Of a stretch of 18,580 nucleotides of DNA, positions 1 through 7,649 are shown piece after piece. How positions within the stretch are numbered: position 1 is the first letter of the stretch; each line of letters opens with the position of its first letter. The position numbers and the translations under genes were made by a program. Below the pieces are notes generated by a model that saw nothing but the letters and a program-made list of their open reading frames with translations, did no database searches and was not told the origin of the DNA. Location of the stretch: assembly GCA_005879655.1 (NCBI GenBank), contig VBJK01000084.1:27752-46331 (forward strand), in the 5' to 3' direction. This DNA is from Chloroflexota bacterium. GTDB taxonomy: Bacteria; Chloroflexota; Ktedonobacteria; Ktedonobacterales; Ktedonobacteraceae.

Positions 1-7
1 GCAGCAT

Positions 8-1444
8 CTACTCCTTTTCACCACCCTCTGACGGCACATCGTCTGGCTTATGGAGCATACGCACCAAGCGTGCAGGAACCCCAACCACCAGTGCGCCGGG
101 TGGGACATCTCTGTTAACGACAGCGCCAGCCCCCGTCATGGCCTGGTCACCAACTGTGACGGGCGGTACAAAAATCGTATCACACCCGATAAAGGCCCCT
201 GATCCAATGGTTGTACGATACTTTTGCTTGGTAATTCCATTATAATTAGAGGTAATGGTGCCCGCACCAATGTTGGCATAGTCGCCAACTGTGGCATCAC
301 CGATATAGCTAAAGTGATGCATATCCGTTTCCGCGCCAATGTACGAGTTCTTCACCTCCCCGAAGTTGCCCATGCGTACGCCACGTGCAAGATATGCACC
401 GGGGCGACAGTGGCTGAATGGACCCACACAGACATCGTCCTCCAGGGTCGCTTCCTCTAACGCAGAATTGCGTATCACACAGCGATTACCAACTACGGAT
501 TGCTCAATGGTTGTACCAGGCCCAATATGACAAGCTGAACCAATAATACTCTTTCCAGTAATCATTGTACCGGGTAAGATAATAGTATCCATCCCAATCT
601 CTGCTTCATCGTCAATATACGTCGTCATTGGGTCAACGATGGTGACGCCTGCATACATATGGCGCTCTAGTACACGTCTTCGTAGTACTTGCTCGGCCTC
701 CGCCAACTGCACACGGTTATTCACACCGATCGTTTCGTCCAGCATGCCTTGCACAGTGGCAATTGTCTGCTCCTGTGCGCTGGCGATGGCTATTAAGTCG
801 GTTAGGTAATATTCGCCGGAAGCATTTCTCGGTAATACGCGTAGTGTGGACCATAACCAGCTGCGCTCAAAGCAGTAGACACCGGAGTTGACTTCTCTGA
901 TGCGCAACTGTTCAGGCGTCGCACGCTTCACTTCTATAATCTCACGAACGCGTCCACTTGCGTCACGCACCACACGACCATAATCAGTAGCTTGCTCAGT
1001 ATAAGCAGTTAAAAAGGTGATAGTAGCGTGTTGCTTCAGATGCTCGGCCAGCACTTGTGCCAGCATTTCGCTTCTCACTAGCGGCGTATCGCCATAGCAG
1101 ACCAGGACCGTCTGGGGTTGGGGATCTAGTGCATCCACTACAGGCTGTGCGGCGAGGGTGGCGTGGCCGGTTCCTAGCTGTTCATCCTGCACGGCATACA
1201 GACATCGCTCCTTGAAACACGCCTCTATCTGTGCCGCCTCGTGGCCAACGACGACTACGGGACGGGAGCTACAGACGGTATCTTTAAAGGGGGCAAAGGG
1301 GGTAGTTGTAGGAAGCGCTGCAAGCGATTTCAGCACATGAGTCAGGAGAGGGGCACCAGCAAGCCGATGGAGCATTTTTGGCAAATTGGAACGCATCCGA
1401 GTCCCCTTGCCTGCGGCAAGAACCACGGTCGCATATGTACTCAT
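8..1444 (-). CDS. glmU: Bifunctional UDP-N-acetylglucosamine pyrophosphorylase / glucosamine-1-phosphate N-acetyltransferase
   Basis: Cytoplasmic two-domain enzyme that acetylates glucosamine-1-phosphate and then couples it to UTP to give UDP-GlcNAc, the precursor of peptidoglycan. Counted from the chosen ATG it has 478 residues, a normal length. The N-terminal uridyltransferase domain shows LAAGKGTRM (9-17), LPKMLH with the conserved Lys23, and YGDTPL. The C-terminal half is a left-handed beta-helix of hexapeptide repeats with the GNFGEVKNS and GAGTITSNYNG motifs; His377 in HFSYIGDA corresponds to the catalytic His of E. coli GlmU. An upstream in-frame TTG (1483) would add 13 basic residues, but MSTYATVVLAAGKG is the family-like N terminus, so the ATG at 1444 was chosen. 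There is a small extra loop at about residues 44-62. It lies downstream of tRNA-Gln on the same strand, with no evident terminator between them, so it may share that promoter. The identification is certain; only the start is debatable. Confidence 0.96.
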   Translation of the reverse strand: MSTYATVVLAAGKGTRMRSNLPKMLHRLAGAPLLTHVLKSLAALPTTTPFAPFKDTVCSSRPVVVVGHEAAQIEACFKERCLYAVQDEQLGTGHATLAAQPVVDALDPQPQTVLVCYGDTPLVRSEMLAQVLAEHLKQHATITFLTAYTEQATDYGRVVRDASGRVREIIEVKRATPEQLRIREVNSGVYCFERSWLWSTLRVLPRNASGEYYLTDLIAIASAQEQTIATVQGMLDETIGVNNRVQLAEAEQVLRRRVLERHMYAGVTIVDPMTTYIDDEAEIGMDTIILPGTMITGKSIIGSACHIGPGTTIEQSVVGNRCVIRNSALEEATLEDDVCVGPFSHCRPGAYLARGVRMGNFGEVKNSYIGAETDMHHFSYIGDATVGDYANIGAGTITSNYNGITKQKYRTTIGSGAFIGCDTIFVPPVTVGDQAMTGAGAVVNRDVPPGALVVGVPARLVRMLHKPDDVPSEGGEKE

Positions 1445-1556
1445 AATAGGACTTATAAACCTTTTTTTCCGTTCTTTGAACAATCAGAGGAATGAGCAAA
1501 GCGGATACCAGGCAGTTTCACCTCCCCCATACCCACATTGCCCAAAGAAGACTTAG

Positions 1557-1627
1557 CTCGGGTGCCTGGATTCGAACCAGGGATCTCGGTTCCAAAGACC
1601 GATGCCTTACCGCTTGGCCACACCCGA
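1557..1627 (-). tRNA. tRNA-Gln (anticodon TTG)
   Basis: A complete 71-nt cloverleaf reads on the minus strand. It has a 7-bp acceptor stem TCGGGTG/CACCCGA, a D arm GCC/GGC around AAGCGGTAA, and a 5-bp anticodon stem TCGGT/ACCGA with loop CTTTGGA (anticodon TTG). The T arm is CCTGG-TTCGAAT-CCAGG, and the discriminator base is G. U at position 1 and the TGGCCAAGCGGTAAGGCA D region are typical of bacterial tRNA-Gln. CCA is not encoded, so it must be added after transcription. Confidence 0.97.
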
Positions 1628-1660
1628 ACGTGCACACAATTGCTTGTACAACACGCCTGT

Positions 1661-1689
1661 ATAGTACACGAAATAGTTCATTTTGTCAA
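1661..1689 (-). promoter_or_regulatory. Promoter of tRNA-Gln (possibly also of glmU)
   Basis: On the minus strand a perfect -35 box TTGACA (1689-1684) is followed by a 17-bp spacer and the -10 box TACTAT (1666-1661). Transcription would begin around 1654, about 27 nt before the mature tRNA 5' end. This is a near-ideal housekeeping sigma-factor promoter. Confidence 0.8.
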
Positions 1690-1720
1690 CAGGTTTTTTG
1701 GCCATTTCATGAGTTTTCCC

Positions 1721-1910
1721 TCGCGCCAGCCTGCGGCTGGCGCGAAAGAGGTGAACGGTGGGGAGACCCCACGCCCCCCAAAGGGGCTTGCCGCCCCTTT
1801 GAACCCCGCTTTTGAGCGCTACCGTTAACGCCTAGGGGGACATCCCACGCCCCGCCAAAGGGCCTTGCTGACCTCTTGGAACCCTCTGCTCTCGCCCGCT
1901 TCCGGCGGAG
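1721..1910. repeat. Cluster of hairpin-forming repeats in the tRNA-Gln / NACHT intergenic region
   Basis: Three perfect hairpins follow one another: an 11-bp stem with a 3-nt loop (1721-1745), a 6-bp stem GTGGGG-AGA-CCCCAC (1758-1772) and a 9-bp stem CAAAGGGGC/GCCCCTTTG with a 5-nt loop (1779-1801). A diverged second copy of the 1757-1812 part follows at about 1833-1893, in the same orientation, with similar blocks (CCCACGCCCC, CCAAAGGG, CTTGC) but eroded stems. None is followed by a T tract on either strand, so they do not look like terminators. They resemble REP/MITE-like palindromic repeats. Most of the gene-free stretch 1690-2085 consists of this cluster plus the promoter at 1946-1975. 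Confidence 0.7.
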
Positions 1911-1945
1911 GTGGAAAAGAAGTATAAATTAGCTCTTACGACAAC

Positions 1946-1975
1946 TTGCCTATGCTGCACTCAATCAGCTATACT
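1946..1975 (+). promoter_or_regulatory. Candidate promoter of the NACHT gene
   Basis: TTGCCT (1946-1951), an 18-bp spacer and TATACT (1970-1975) form a plausible sigma-70-type promoter. It implies a leader of about 100 nt before the start codon at 2086. The leader contains ATATGCAT (about 1990) and ATGCATAT (about 2033), an 8-bp inverted repeat of unknown meaning. Confidence 0.45.
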
Positions 1976-2085
1976 AATGCGTACAATAGATATGCATCTC
2001 AGTGCAATTTGCGCGACCCAACAACCACATAAATGCATATAGCACATAACATAGAAGCACCCATTGAAAATTGAGAGGCACAAGG

Positions 2086-5000
2086 ATGGCAGAAAGCTCT
2101 TCTGACGATACTATCAAAGTATGGCCCCCTATGGTATGGGCATGTCGCTGGGTCTGGAAAAGACGCGGTATCTTATTTGGCATAGATATTATCAGCGCGA
2201 TCTTGAGTGCGCTGCCACTGCTCGACCTCACAACGATCCCTAATATCGCTATTGTGCGCGCCCTCGCATGGGTCTCGTCTCACCGGCTGCTCTTTGTCGT
2301 TCTCTTTGTAGCACTGGTATTGTTCACCATCACCTGCGGTCTCATTGCACGCCTCGACGCACCACTCTCATCACGCCAGTTACGACGCCGTTACCTCAAC
2401 AATGTTATCCACGATACGCAGATGTCCACGCTCAAGGGCATACCCGCCGGACTTATCGCGGAGAGCGTCCACCTAAGCGATATTTTTATTCCCCTACAAT
2501 TTCGTCCCAATCGCTCATATGTAGACTATCCTCTCTCAAAGAGAGAATTTGAATGCTATCGACAGGAACTCAAAAGTGGTCTCTTCTCTCATGAATTGCA
2601 ACGTATCGTCTTTGAAGCAGAGAAAAACTGGTACAGGAAACAAGCTACCGATAACAGGTTTGGTATCGCAGAAGTATGGAAGCTGCTCAGCAGTTCCGAT
2701 GCCGTCGTCATCCAGGGTTATCCCGGTACAGGCAAAAGCACGATGATGGAACGTCTGACACTCTATATGGCATTGCGTCTCTCTGGTTGTCAGGATAATG
2801 ACATGTCTGAGAAACAGTCACTCACTCCGCTACTGCTGCCTATCCTGCTGCGCCTGGGGGAGTTTGCTGAGCGACTTAAGCAGACGGAGCAGCTCACGTT
2901 GTATGACTACATCATGCAAGTGCTGACAGATATGACGTTGCCGGGACTTGCGGCCTTTATGGAGCAAAAACTTGCACGTGGTGTATGTCTGATCATCTTA
3001 GACGGGCTTGACGAGGTTAGTGATGCAACTTTACGAAAAAAAGTACAGGCAGCAATTAAGACCTGTATTCGTGATCATCGTGGTGAGCGGGCCACAGCCA
3101 ACGCGTTGGCACAACAGAATCGTTTTCTCATCACTTCGCGTGTCGCAGGCTATGATCAGGCAGCCTTCTCCGACTATCCACATGTCACCATTGCAGAACT
3201 GGCTGATGAACAGATACAGAATTTTCTGCCGCGCTGGTGCCGTGCTAATCTATGCCGTAACCAGCGTATTTCTGTACAGCAAGGACTGCATGACACAGGA
3301 ATTGCAAGAGAAGTTGCACAGCACGTCCTGGTCTTACAGACAGCACTTCATGAGAACCAAGCAGTAAAAGAGTTGGCTGAAAATCCGCTTTTACTCACTT
3401 TGCTGGTGGTTATGCAACAGAATAGTATTGTACTTCCCAGACAGCGTGTCGAGCTATATGATGTTGTCACACGTACCCTGCTAGAGAATCGCAATCTAGC
3501 CAAAGAGATGGCACCAATCCCTGCTATCACAGCCTTGAAGCGTCTTGGTCCGCTCGCCTTTCGGATGCAGGAGGAGAATAATAGCTTTGCTCGTGAAGCT
3601 GATGTAATGAGTGCATTAGTACAAGTGATCAGAGAGGATCAGGGCGGGAGCAATGAAGCAATACAACAGGAAGCAACGAACTTTCTTAACCGTATTCGTG
3701 AGCGCGGTGGTCTCTTTGTGCAACGCTCAGGCGACTATTTTGGCTTTATGCATCGGACCTTTCAGGAATATTTTGCCGCCCGCTACATACTCAACAATAT
3801 CAAAGTAGACGAGGCGCGCTGGATTGACGAACTGGTTACGCGTGCCAGTCGGCTGGAGGATGCTCTCTGGCGTGAACCCTTCTTGCTGGCTGTAGCCTAT
3901 CAGAGCAGCGAAAACGAAGTGATTGCTAACAAAATTCTCTCGGCATTCCTGGCACGTATGCCCACAGACCCCTTGCCAGACTATGTCACCCATCTGGTAC
4001 TAGCTACCAATGCCGTGATCGAAGCTAAAGCAGGTGCGCTAAAAGCTGAGTTGGAAAAGCAGATTGCCGAAGAGTTGCTCACGGCCTATGAGTGGGCACA
4101 GCGTGAGCAGGGATTTAAACAATGCGAGGCGATTGAGGCTGTGATGCAGCGCTGGCTACTCAGCCTGCCCAAGGAGAGCTATCGTCTCCCTCTCCTACAG
4201 ATCATCGCACAGGCTCTAGCTACTTCACAAGATGTAGCTCACCAGCGTGCCTTATTGACCATGCTGGCAATGATTGCGGATCGCCTGCCATCATGCCCAC
4301 CAGCACTCTTCCAGACACTGATCCCACCACTGCTAGCACTCACGGGCCTCCCTGCCGTCCAAGATTATCAGCCGAGCAGCCATATCGCACCTGCCGTTGA
4401 TGGGGATGTCGCTGACCTTGCGCTAACTACGCTCTCCTTCCTGGGCAAAGCTGGCCCGGCAGGTCTCTTGCTGCCATCAGTGAAGCAATACTTTCAGGAT
4501 CATCCTACACACCTGCGCCTCCTCGCTCGCTGTTCACTAGAAGCGGGCACGCTTATCACTCCTGTTGCTATACCAATGACGCAAGAAAACTACCAACCCT
4601 ACGCAACAGCAGCAGAACGCTGGATCAAGCTGCGAGATCGCGCTAAACAGCAGGTCAGGGAGCAGTATATTGATGAATGTGTCTCTATCCAACAGACCTT
4701 CCTTGACTGTGCCGAAGAAGTCATCTATCCAACAGATAGGCACCTGCTAGCAATGTTAGAAATTATGGTGGCTGCTCCCGACCTCCCTTGGCCGCAACTC
4801 TGGCAAGATTACCTGCTGAAACAGCTACATACCAGCCCCTCTGTCAGCTATCAGGAAGTGGTATTATTGTGGACTTTGCTTTTCCCAACCACATTGCAAT
4901 CACTCACTAATATAGTTCTCAGACACTACATGACTACTGGTGATTCTAGACAACAAAGTGTACAAAGAGTATTTTCTTCCTTGAGCATCGACTTGCGAGA

Positions 5001-5673
5001 CTGGCGAGACTTGCGGAGCTTGCGAGACTTGCGAAGCTTGCGAAGCCTACGAGACTTGCGAAGCTTACGATACTTGCGGGACTTGCGAGACTGGCGAGAT
5101 TGGCGAGATTGGCGATACTTGCGAGACTGGCGGTACTTGCGAGACTGGCGATACTTGCTAAACTCGCAAGACTTGCAAGACTTGCAAGACTGGCGATACT
5201 TGCGATACTTGCGAGGCTTGCGAGACTGGCTGCTTATACAGGATATAGCACCACAAGCGTTTTTTCTGCTTTCTTCGCCTGAAGCAGAGCAGAGAAGTAC
5301 CGCATTGACGATCCTTATGGGCTGTCTCCTGCAAGCTGAGGAAATTGGTAAGACAGATACAACCGTTTTATCGCTAATAAAGCAGGCAGGCGATGCTGCA
5401 CTCCTAGCGGTAAACGACAGCGATCCTCTGGTACGTGATGCTGCGCTGGATCTGTTGCGCAGTCTACCTGCTCGAACGATGAAAGAGATTGCCCTGGTAC
5501 GGCAGATTGTGGAGGGAGTACCAGATCGTGACAGGAAGATGTGTGCCAGCTCCCTTCGGGATGCCAGCCCGCTGGATGATCAGGCGTGGCAGGAGTTGGA
5601 GAAGGGGCTTGGTTCGATGGTGCCGGAGGTGAGAGAGGCGGTGGCTGAGGCGATGAAGCGGAAGAAGGGCTGA
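2086..5673 (+). CDS. Membrane-anchored NACHT-domain NTPase with a C-terminal tri-residue repeat array
   Basis: 1195-residue STAND-type NTPase. Two hydrophobic segments (about 28-46 and 68-88) suggest an N-terminal membrane hairpin. The NACHT module follows: Walker A GYPGTGKST (211-219), Walker B LIILDGLDEV (302-311), RFLITSR (346-352), NPLLLTLL, and FMHRTFQEYFAA (554-565), the usual end of bacterial NACHT modules. Residues about 590-960 look alpha-helical and HEAT-like. Residues 970-1047 are 26 tandem triplets of the type L/W-R-D/S/Y, and the last about 140 residues are again HEAT-like (SDPLVRDAALDLL). The ATG at 2086 has AGAGG 8 bases upstream; an in-frame TTG at 2071 precedes it. Known bacterial NACHT proteins are signalling NTPases, several of them antiphage. 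No separate effector domain is recognisable here, so a defence role is an inference. The gene stands alone between repeats. Confidence 0.9.
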   Translation: MAESSSDDTIKVWPPMVWACRWVWKRRGILFGIDIISAILSALPLLDLTTIPNIAIVRALAWVSSHRLLFVVLFVALVLFTITCGLIARLDAPLSSRQLRRRYLNNVIHDTQMSTLKGIPAGLIAESVHLSDIFIPLQFRPNRSYVDYPLSKREFECYRQELKSGLFSHELQRIVFEAEKNWYRKQATDNRFGIAEVWKLLSSSDAVVIQGYPGTGKSTMMERLTLYMALRLSGCQDNDMSEKQSLTPLLLPILLRLGEFAERLKQTEQLTLYDYIMQVLTDMTLPGLAAFMEQKLARGVCLIILDGLDEVSDATLRKKVQAAIKTCIRDHRGERATANALAQQNRFLITSRVAGYDQAAFSDYPHVTIAELADEQIQNFLPRWCRANLCRNQRISVQQGLHDTGIAREVAQHVLVLQTALHENQAVKELAENPLLLTLLVVMQQNSIVLPRQRVELYDVVTRTLLENRNLAKEMAPIPAITALKRLGPLAFRMQEENNSFAREADVMSALVQVIREDQGGSNEAIQQEATNFLNRIRERGGLFVQRSGDYFGFMHRTFQEYFAARYILNNIKVDEARWIDELVTRASRLEDALWREPFLLAVAYQSSENEVIANKILSAFLARMPTDPLPDYVTHLVLATNAVIEAKAGALKAELEKQIAEELLTAYEWAQREQGFKQCEAIEAVMQRWLLSLPKESYRLPLLQIIAQALATSQDVAHQRALLTMLAMIADRLPSCPPALFQTLIPPLLALTGLPAVQDYQPSSHIAPAVDGDVADLALTTLSFLGKAGPAGLLLPSVKQYFQDHPTHLRLLARCSLEAGTLITPVAIPMTQENYQPYATAAERWIKLRDRAKQQVREQYIDECVSIQQTFLDCAEEVIYPTDRHLLAMLEIMVAAPDLPWPQLWQDYLLKQLHTSPSVSYQEVVLLWTLLFPTTLQSLTNIVLRHYMTTGDSRQQSVQRVFSSLSIDLRDWRDLRSLRDLRSLRSLRDLRSLRYLRDLRDWRDWRDWRYLRDWRYLRDWRYLLNSQDLQDLQDWRYLRYLRGLRDWLLIQDIAPQAFFLLSSPEAEQRSTALTILMGCLLQAEEIGKTDTTVLSLIKQAGDAALLAVNDSDPLVRDAALDLLRSLPARTMKEIALVRQIVEGVPDRDRKMCASSLRDASPLDDQAWQELEKGLGSMVPEVREAVAEAMKRKKG
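4993..5226 (+). repeat. 9-bp minisatellite inside the NACHT gene (26 units)
   Basis: 26 contiguous 9-bp units with consensus TTGCGAGAC, each encoding one three-residue unit. The order is mainly LRD, LRS, LRY, WRD and WRY, with one degenerate stretch (LLN, SQD, LQD, LQD) at units 19-22. Leu is nearly always TTG and Arg nearly always CGA. Unit changes are mostly single-base (TTG/TGG for L/W; GAC, AGC or TAC for D, S, Y). This DNA-level uniformity indicates recent expansion by slippage or unequal exchange. Because the period is a multiple of three, copy-number change keeps the frame. Confidence 0.95.
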
Positions 5674-5708
5674 TCCTGGCAAGCTGTGCGTGTAAAGTAA
5701 GGAGAGAA

Positions 5709-5769
5709 CCGTAGCTGCGCAATTTATTGCGCCCTTGTAGCCCTGGCGCAATAAATTGCGCAACTACGG
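5709..5769. repeat. Palindromic repeat element, family A (copy 1)
   Basis: Two 25-nt arms (5709-5733 and 5745-5769) are inverted complements with a single mismatch, separated by an 11-nt spacer. Outside the arms GGAGAG/CTCTCC extends the pairing after a 2-nt bulge. Each arm is itself a small hairpin, GCGCAA-TTTA-TTGCGC. The same sequence recurs at 17903-18060, so this is a dispersed repeat. It could form a strong cruciform or RNA hairpin after the NACHT gene, but it lacks a U tract. Confidence 0.9.
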
Positions 5770-5946
5770 CTCTCCTCGGCACAAGAAAAAGCGAAAAGTA
5801 CCATCATAATGGCATTCACCTAATCATTCTGCTAAAATATGTTTATCTCTATTTTACATTCCAATAAGAGAAAATTAAGCTTCAACGCCATTACAAGTAT
5901 TTGCTCTGTATTGGTTTCTTCGTAGCCAAACATGGAGGTTTCCTGA

Positions 5947-6408
5947 ATGAAGAAACTCTTATTTCCCTATGGTACTCTCCTGGCTCTTTTAGGGGTACTG
6001 CTCTTCGGAGTTTTTACCTCCTTCACTGAGCGTCAAGCCACAGAGGCGGCTAGCAGTGGCTTCCAATCTGTTAGCGTCTCCGCTTATACAGACCGGGGGA
6101 CGATGGCAGATGGTCGTCAAACTCATGTTGGCGCTTGTGCCGCATCGGTCTTGCAATTCCCATTTGGGACCAAGCTTCAACTGTTCAATGCCAATGATCC
6201 CAATCAGCCTCAGATCAGTTGTACCGTAGAGGATACGGGTACGCATGTCTGCCAGAATACTATCGCTGTGGCAATGCCTGGACAAACCCAAAGAGCTATC
6301 CAATTCGGTCGCCAGCAGATGCTACTTAAGGTTGTAGGACAAGACCAGCAAGTGGCCAGCTTTGCCACCGCCAATCATCCTGCCAGCTTAGGGTGTCAAG
6401 GGGGCTAG
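5947..6408 (+). CDS. Small exported protein with a 3D / double-psi beta-barrel-like domain
   Basis: 153-residue protein with a signal peptide (KK followed by a hydrophobic stretch at about 9-25, probable cleavage near the TEAAS site at 32-36). The mature part resembles the 3D (Asp-Asp-Asp) or RlpA-like barrel domain: SAYTDRGTMADGR near 45-57, FPFGTKLQLFN (71-81), VEDTG (94-98), then NTIAVAMPGQTQRAIQFGRQQ, which matches the 3D-domain end. Members often act on or bind the cell wall. In this protein the third conserved Asp (usually ID near the end) is Ala (IAVA), so catalysis is doubtful. Four Cys (64, 92, 102, 150) could form disulphides outside the membrane. GGAGG at 5934-5938 lies 8 nt before the ATG. 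It stands alone, converging on the ureohydrolase gene; no clear terminator is visible in 6409-6542. The family assignment is moderate. Confidence 0.75.
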   Translation: MKKLLFPYGTLLALLGVLLFGVFTSFTERQATEAASSGFQSVSVSAYTDRGTMADGRQTHVGACAASVLQFPFGTKLQLFNANDPNQPQISCTVEDTGTHVCQNTIAVAMPGQTQRAIQFGRQQMLLKVVGQDQQVASFATANHPASLGCQGG

Positions 6409-6542
6409 GCACCATAGCACAGGCATAATATCCACTTTATGACCTGCCCCCTCAACAAGATCGTACCAATGACGACTAACGACAACTACATAGATCGGCA
6501 AGTAGCTCCCAGTAGAACTACCATCCCTTGCAGTTCAGTATG

Positions 6543-7649
6543 CTAGCGCTTACGTGGGAGCTTGCCATGATAGACCATTGTCGCTAACGCGTCAACGATG
6601 ACACGTAGCGCCATCAGGGCAGTAGTGTCGCTCACATCATAAGGAGGCGATACTTCCACTACCTCCATTGCACAGAGGCCCTCTTTAGCAATGAGCTGGA
6701 CTAGCTTGAGAGCCTCACGAGGAGTAAAGCCGCCCGGCTCAGGCCAGCCAGTACCAGGTACAAAGCCTGCATCGAGGCTATCAATATCGAAACTCAAATA
6801 GACGGCTTTGGCATTCTTCCAGGCTAGATCTAGGGCGATCTCTGCGACCTTCTCGATGCCGAGACGCTCTACATCGCTCATGCTGATCACATTCGTTTTG
6901 CGCTCACGCCCAACTTTTACACCTGCACGCGGGACCTGCCAGCCGCCGATACCGACCTGTACGAGGTTGCTTGGTGGTGCATTGGGAATATTGGTGGCAT
7001 GAAACCAGGGTGTGGTATGCATACGCTCATCCATGTCCGTCTCCTGAATATCGATATGACGGTCAAGATGAATGATGCCGACGTTGCCGTCAACGTGAGG
7101 TGCAATACCACGAATATTAGGATAGCCTAGCGAGTGATCACCACCAATCAGTACAGGAAATGTACCACTGCTAAATACATGAGAGACGGCTAATGCAATC
7201 TGATCGAAGCTTTTCTCGATATTGGCAGGGATAACGAAGACATCACCAATATCCGCAATCCTCAGACTTTCCCGCAGATCAACACCTAGCTCGAAATTGT
7301 AGGAAGTGTAGAGAGCCGAAATACGTCGCACGCCCTGTGGACCAAAGCGTGTTCCTGCGCGATATGTTGTACCCGTGTCCAGCGGCTCCCCCAGAATGGC
7401 TACATCATATTCGCCTACTTTGCGTACATCCTCAAGGAATGGCGCTTTCAAGAAGGTATTGATCCCGGCAAAATGGGGCAGTTCGCCACGGCTGAAGAGG
7501 GAAATTGTGCGATCTTTGATGCTTGGCGCGGCCTCTAGACCATACTCAAGCGAGCGTGCAATTTCCTCATCTGCACGTGTCGTAGGAATTTCAGCTTCTA
7601 AGCGTACAGATTTCATGCCGTCAAAGTCGTTTAGCTGGTCACTACTCAT
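6543..7649 (-). CDS. Ureohydrolase (arginase/agmatinase superfamily), candidate nickel-dependent guanidine hydrolase
   Basis: 368-residue metal-dependent ureohydrolase that hydrolyses a guanidino C-N bond, releasing urea. All six metal ligands of the superfamily are visible: His172 in GGDHS (169-173), Asp196/His198/Asp200 in DRHID, and Asp288/Asp290 in SFDIDSLD. Two positions differ from ordinary agmatinases: DRHID instead of DAHxD, and GTGWPEPGG (299-307) instead of GTGTPEPGG. There is a long N-terminal extension of about 80 residues before the core (YDVAILGEP). The ATG at 7649 overlaps the TGA of the upstream GTPase gene (ATGA) and has AAGGAG 5 nt upstream; an in-frame ATG at 7679 lies inside the GTPase gene and is less likely. 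Coupling to a UreG-like GTPase suggests nickel loading, as known for cyanobacterial guanidine hydrolase with its HypA/HypB-like helpers. Guanidine as substrate is an inference; agmatine or another guanidino compound remains possible. Confidence 0.88.
   Translation of the reverse strand: MSSDQLNDFDGMKSVRLEAEIPTTRADEEIARSLEYGLEAAPSIKDRTISLFSRGELPHFAGINTFLKAPFLEDVRKVGEYDVAILGEPLDTGTTYRAGTRFGPQGVRRISALYTSYNFELGVDLRESLRIADIGDVFVIPANIEKSFDQIALAVSHVFSSGTFPVLIGGDHSLGYPNIRGIAPHVDGNVGIIHLDRHIDIQETDMDERMHTTPWFHATNIPNAPPSNLVQVGIGGWQVPRAGVKVGRERKTNVISMSDVERLGIEKVAEIALDLAWKNAKAVYLSFDIDSLDAGFVPGTGWPEPGGFTPREALKLVQLIAKEGLCAMEVVEVSPPYDVSDTTALMALRVIVDALATMVYHGKLPRKR

Noticed and set aside
1721..1745. Rho-independent terminator
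   Set aside because: The stem is strong, but no T tract follows on either strand, and it lies upstream of a promoter rather than at a gene end.
1492..1828. Two overlapping plus-strand open frames of about 100 codons
   Set aside because: They run across the tRNA gene and the hairpin repeats on the opposite strand and show no protein-like sequence.
5100..5282. An alternative-frame open reading frame across the minisatellite encoding LARLAIL-type repeats
   Set aside because: It is a by-product of the stop-free 9-bp repeat; it has no ribosome binding site and lies wholly inside the NACHT gene.
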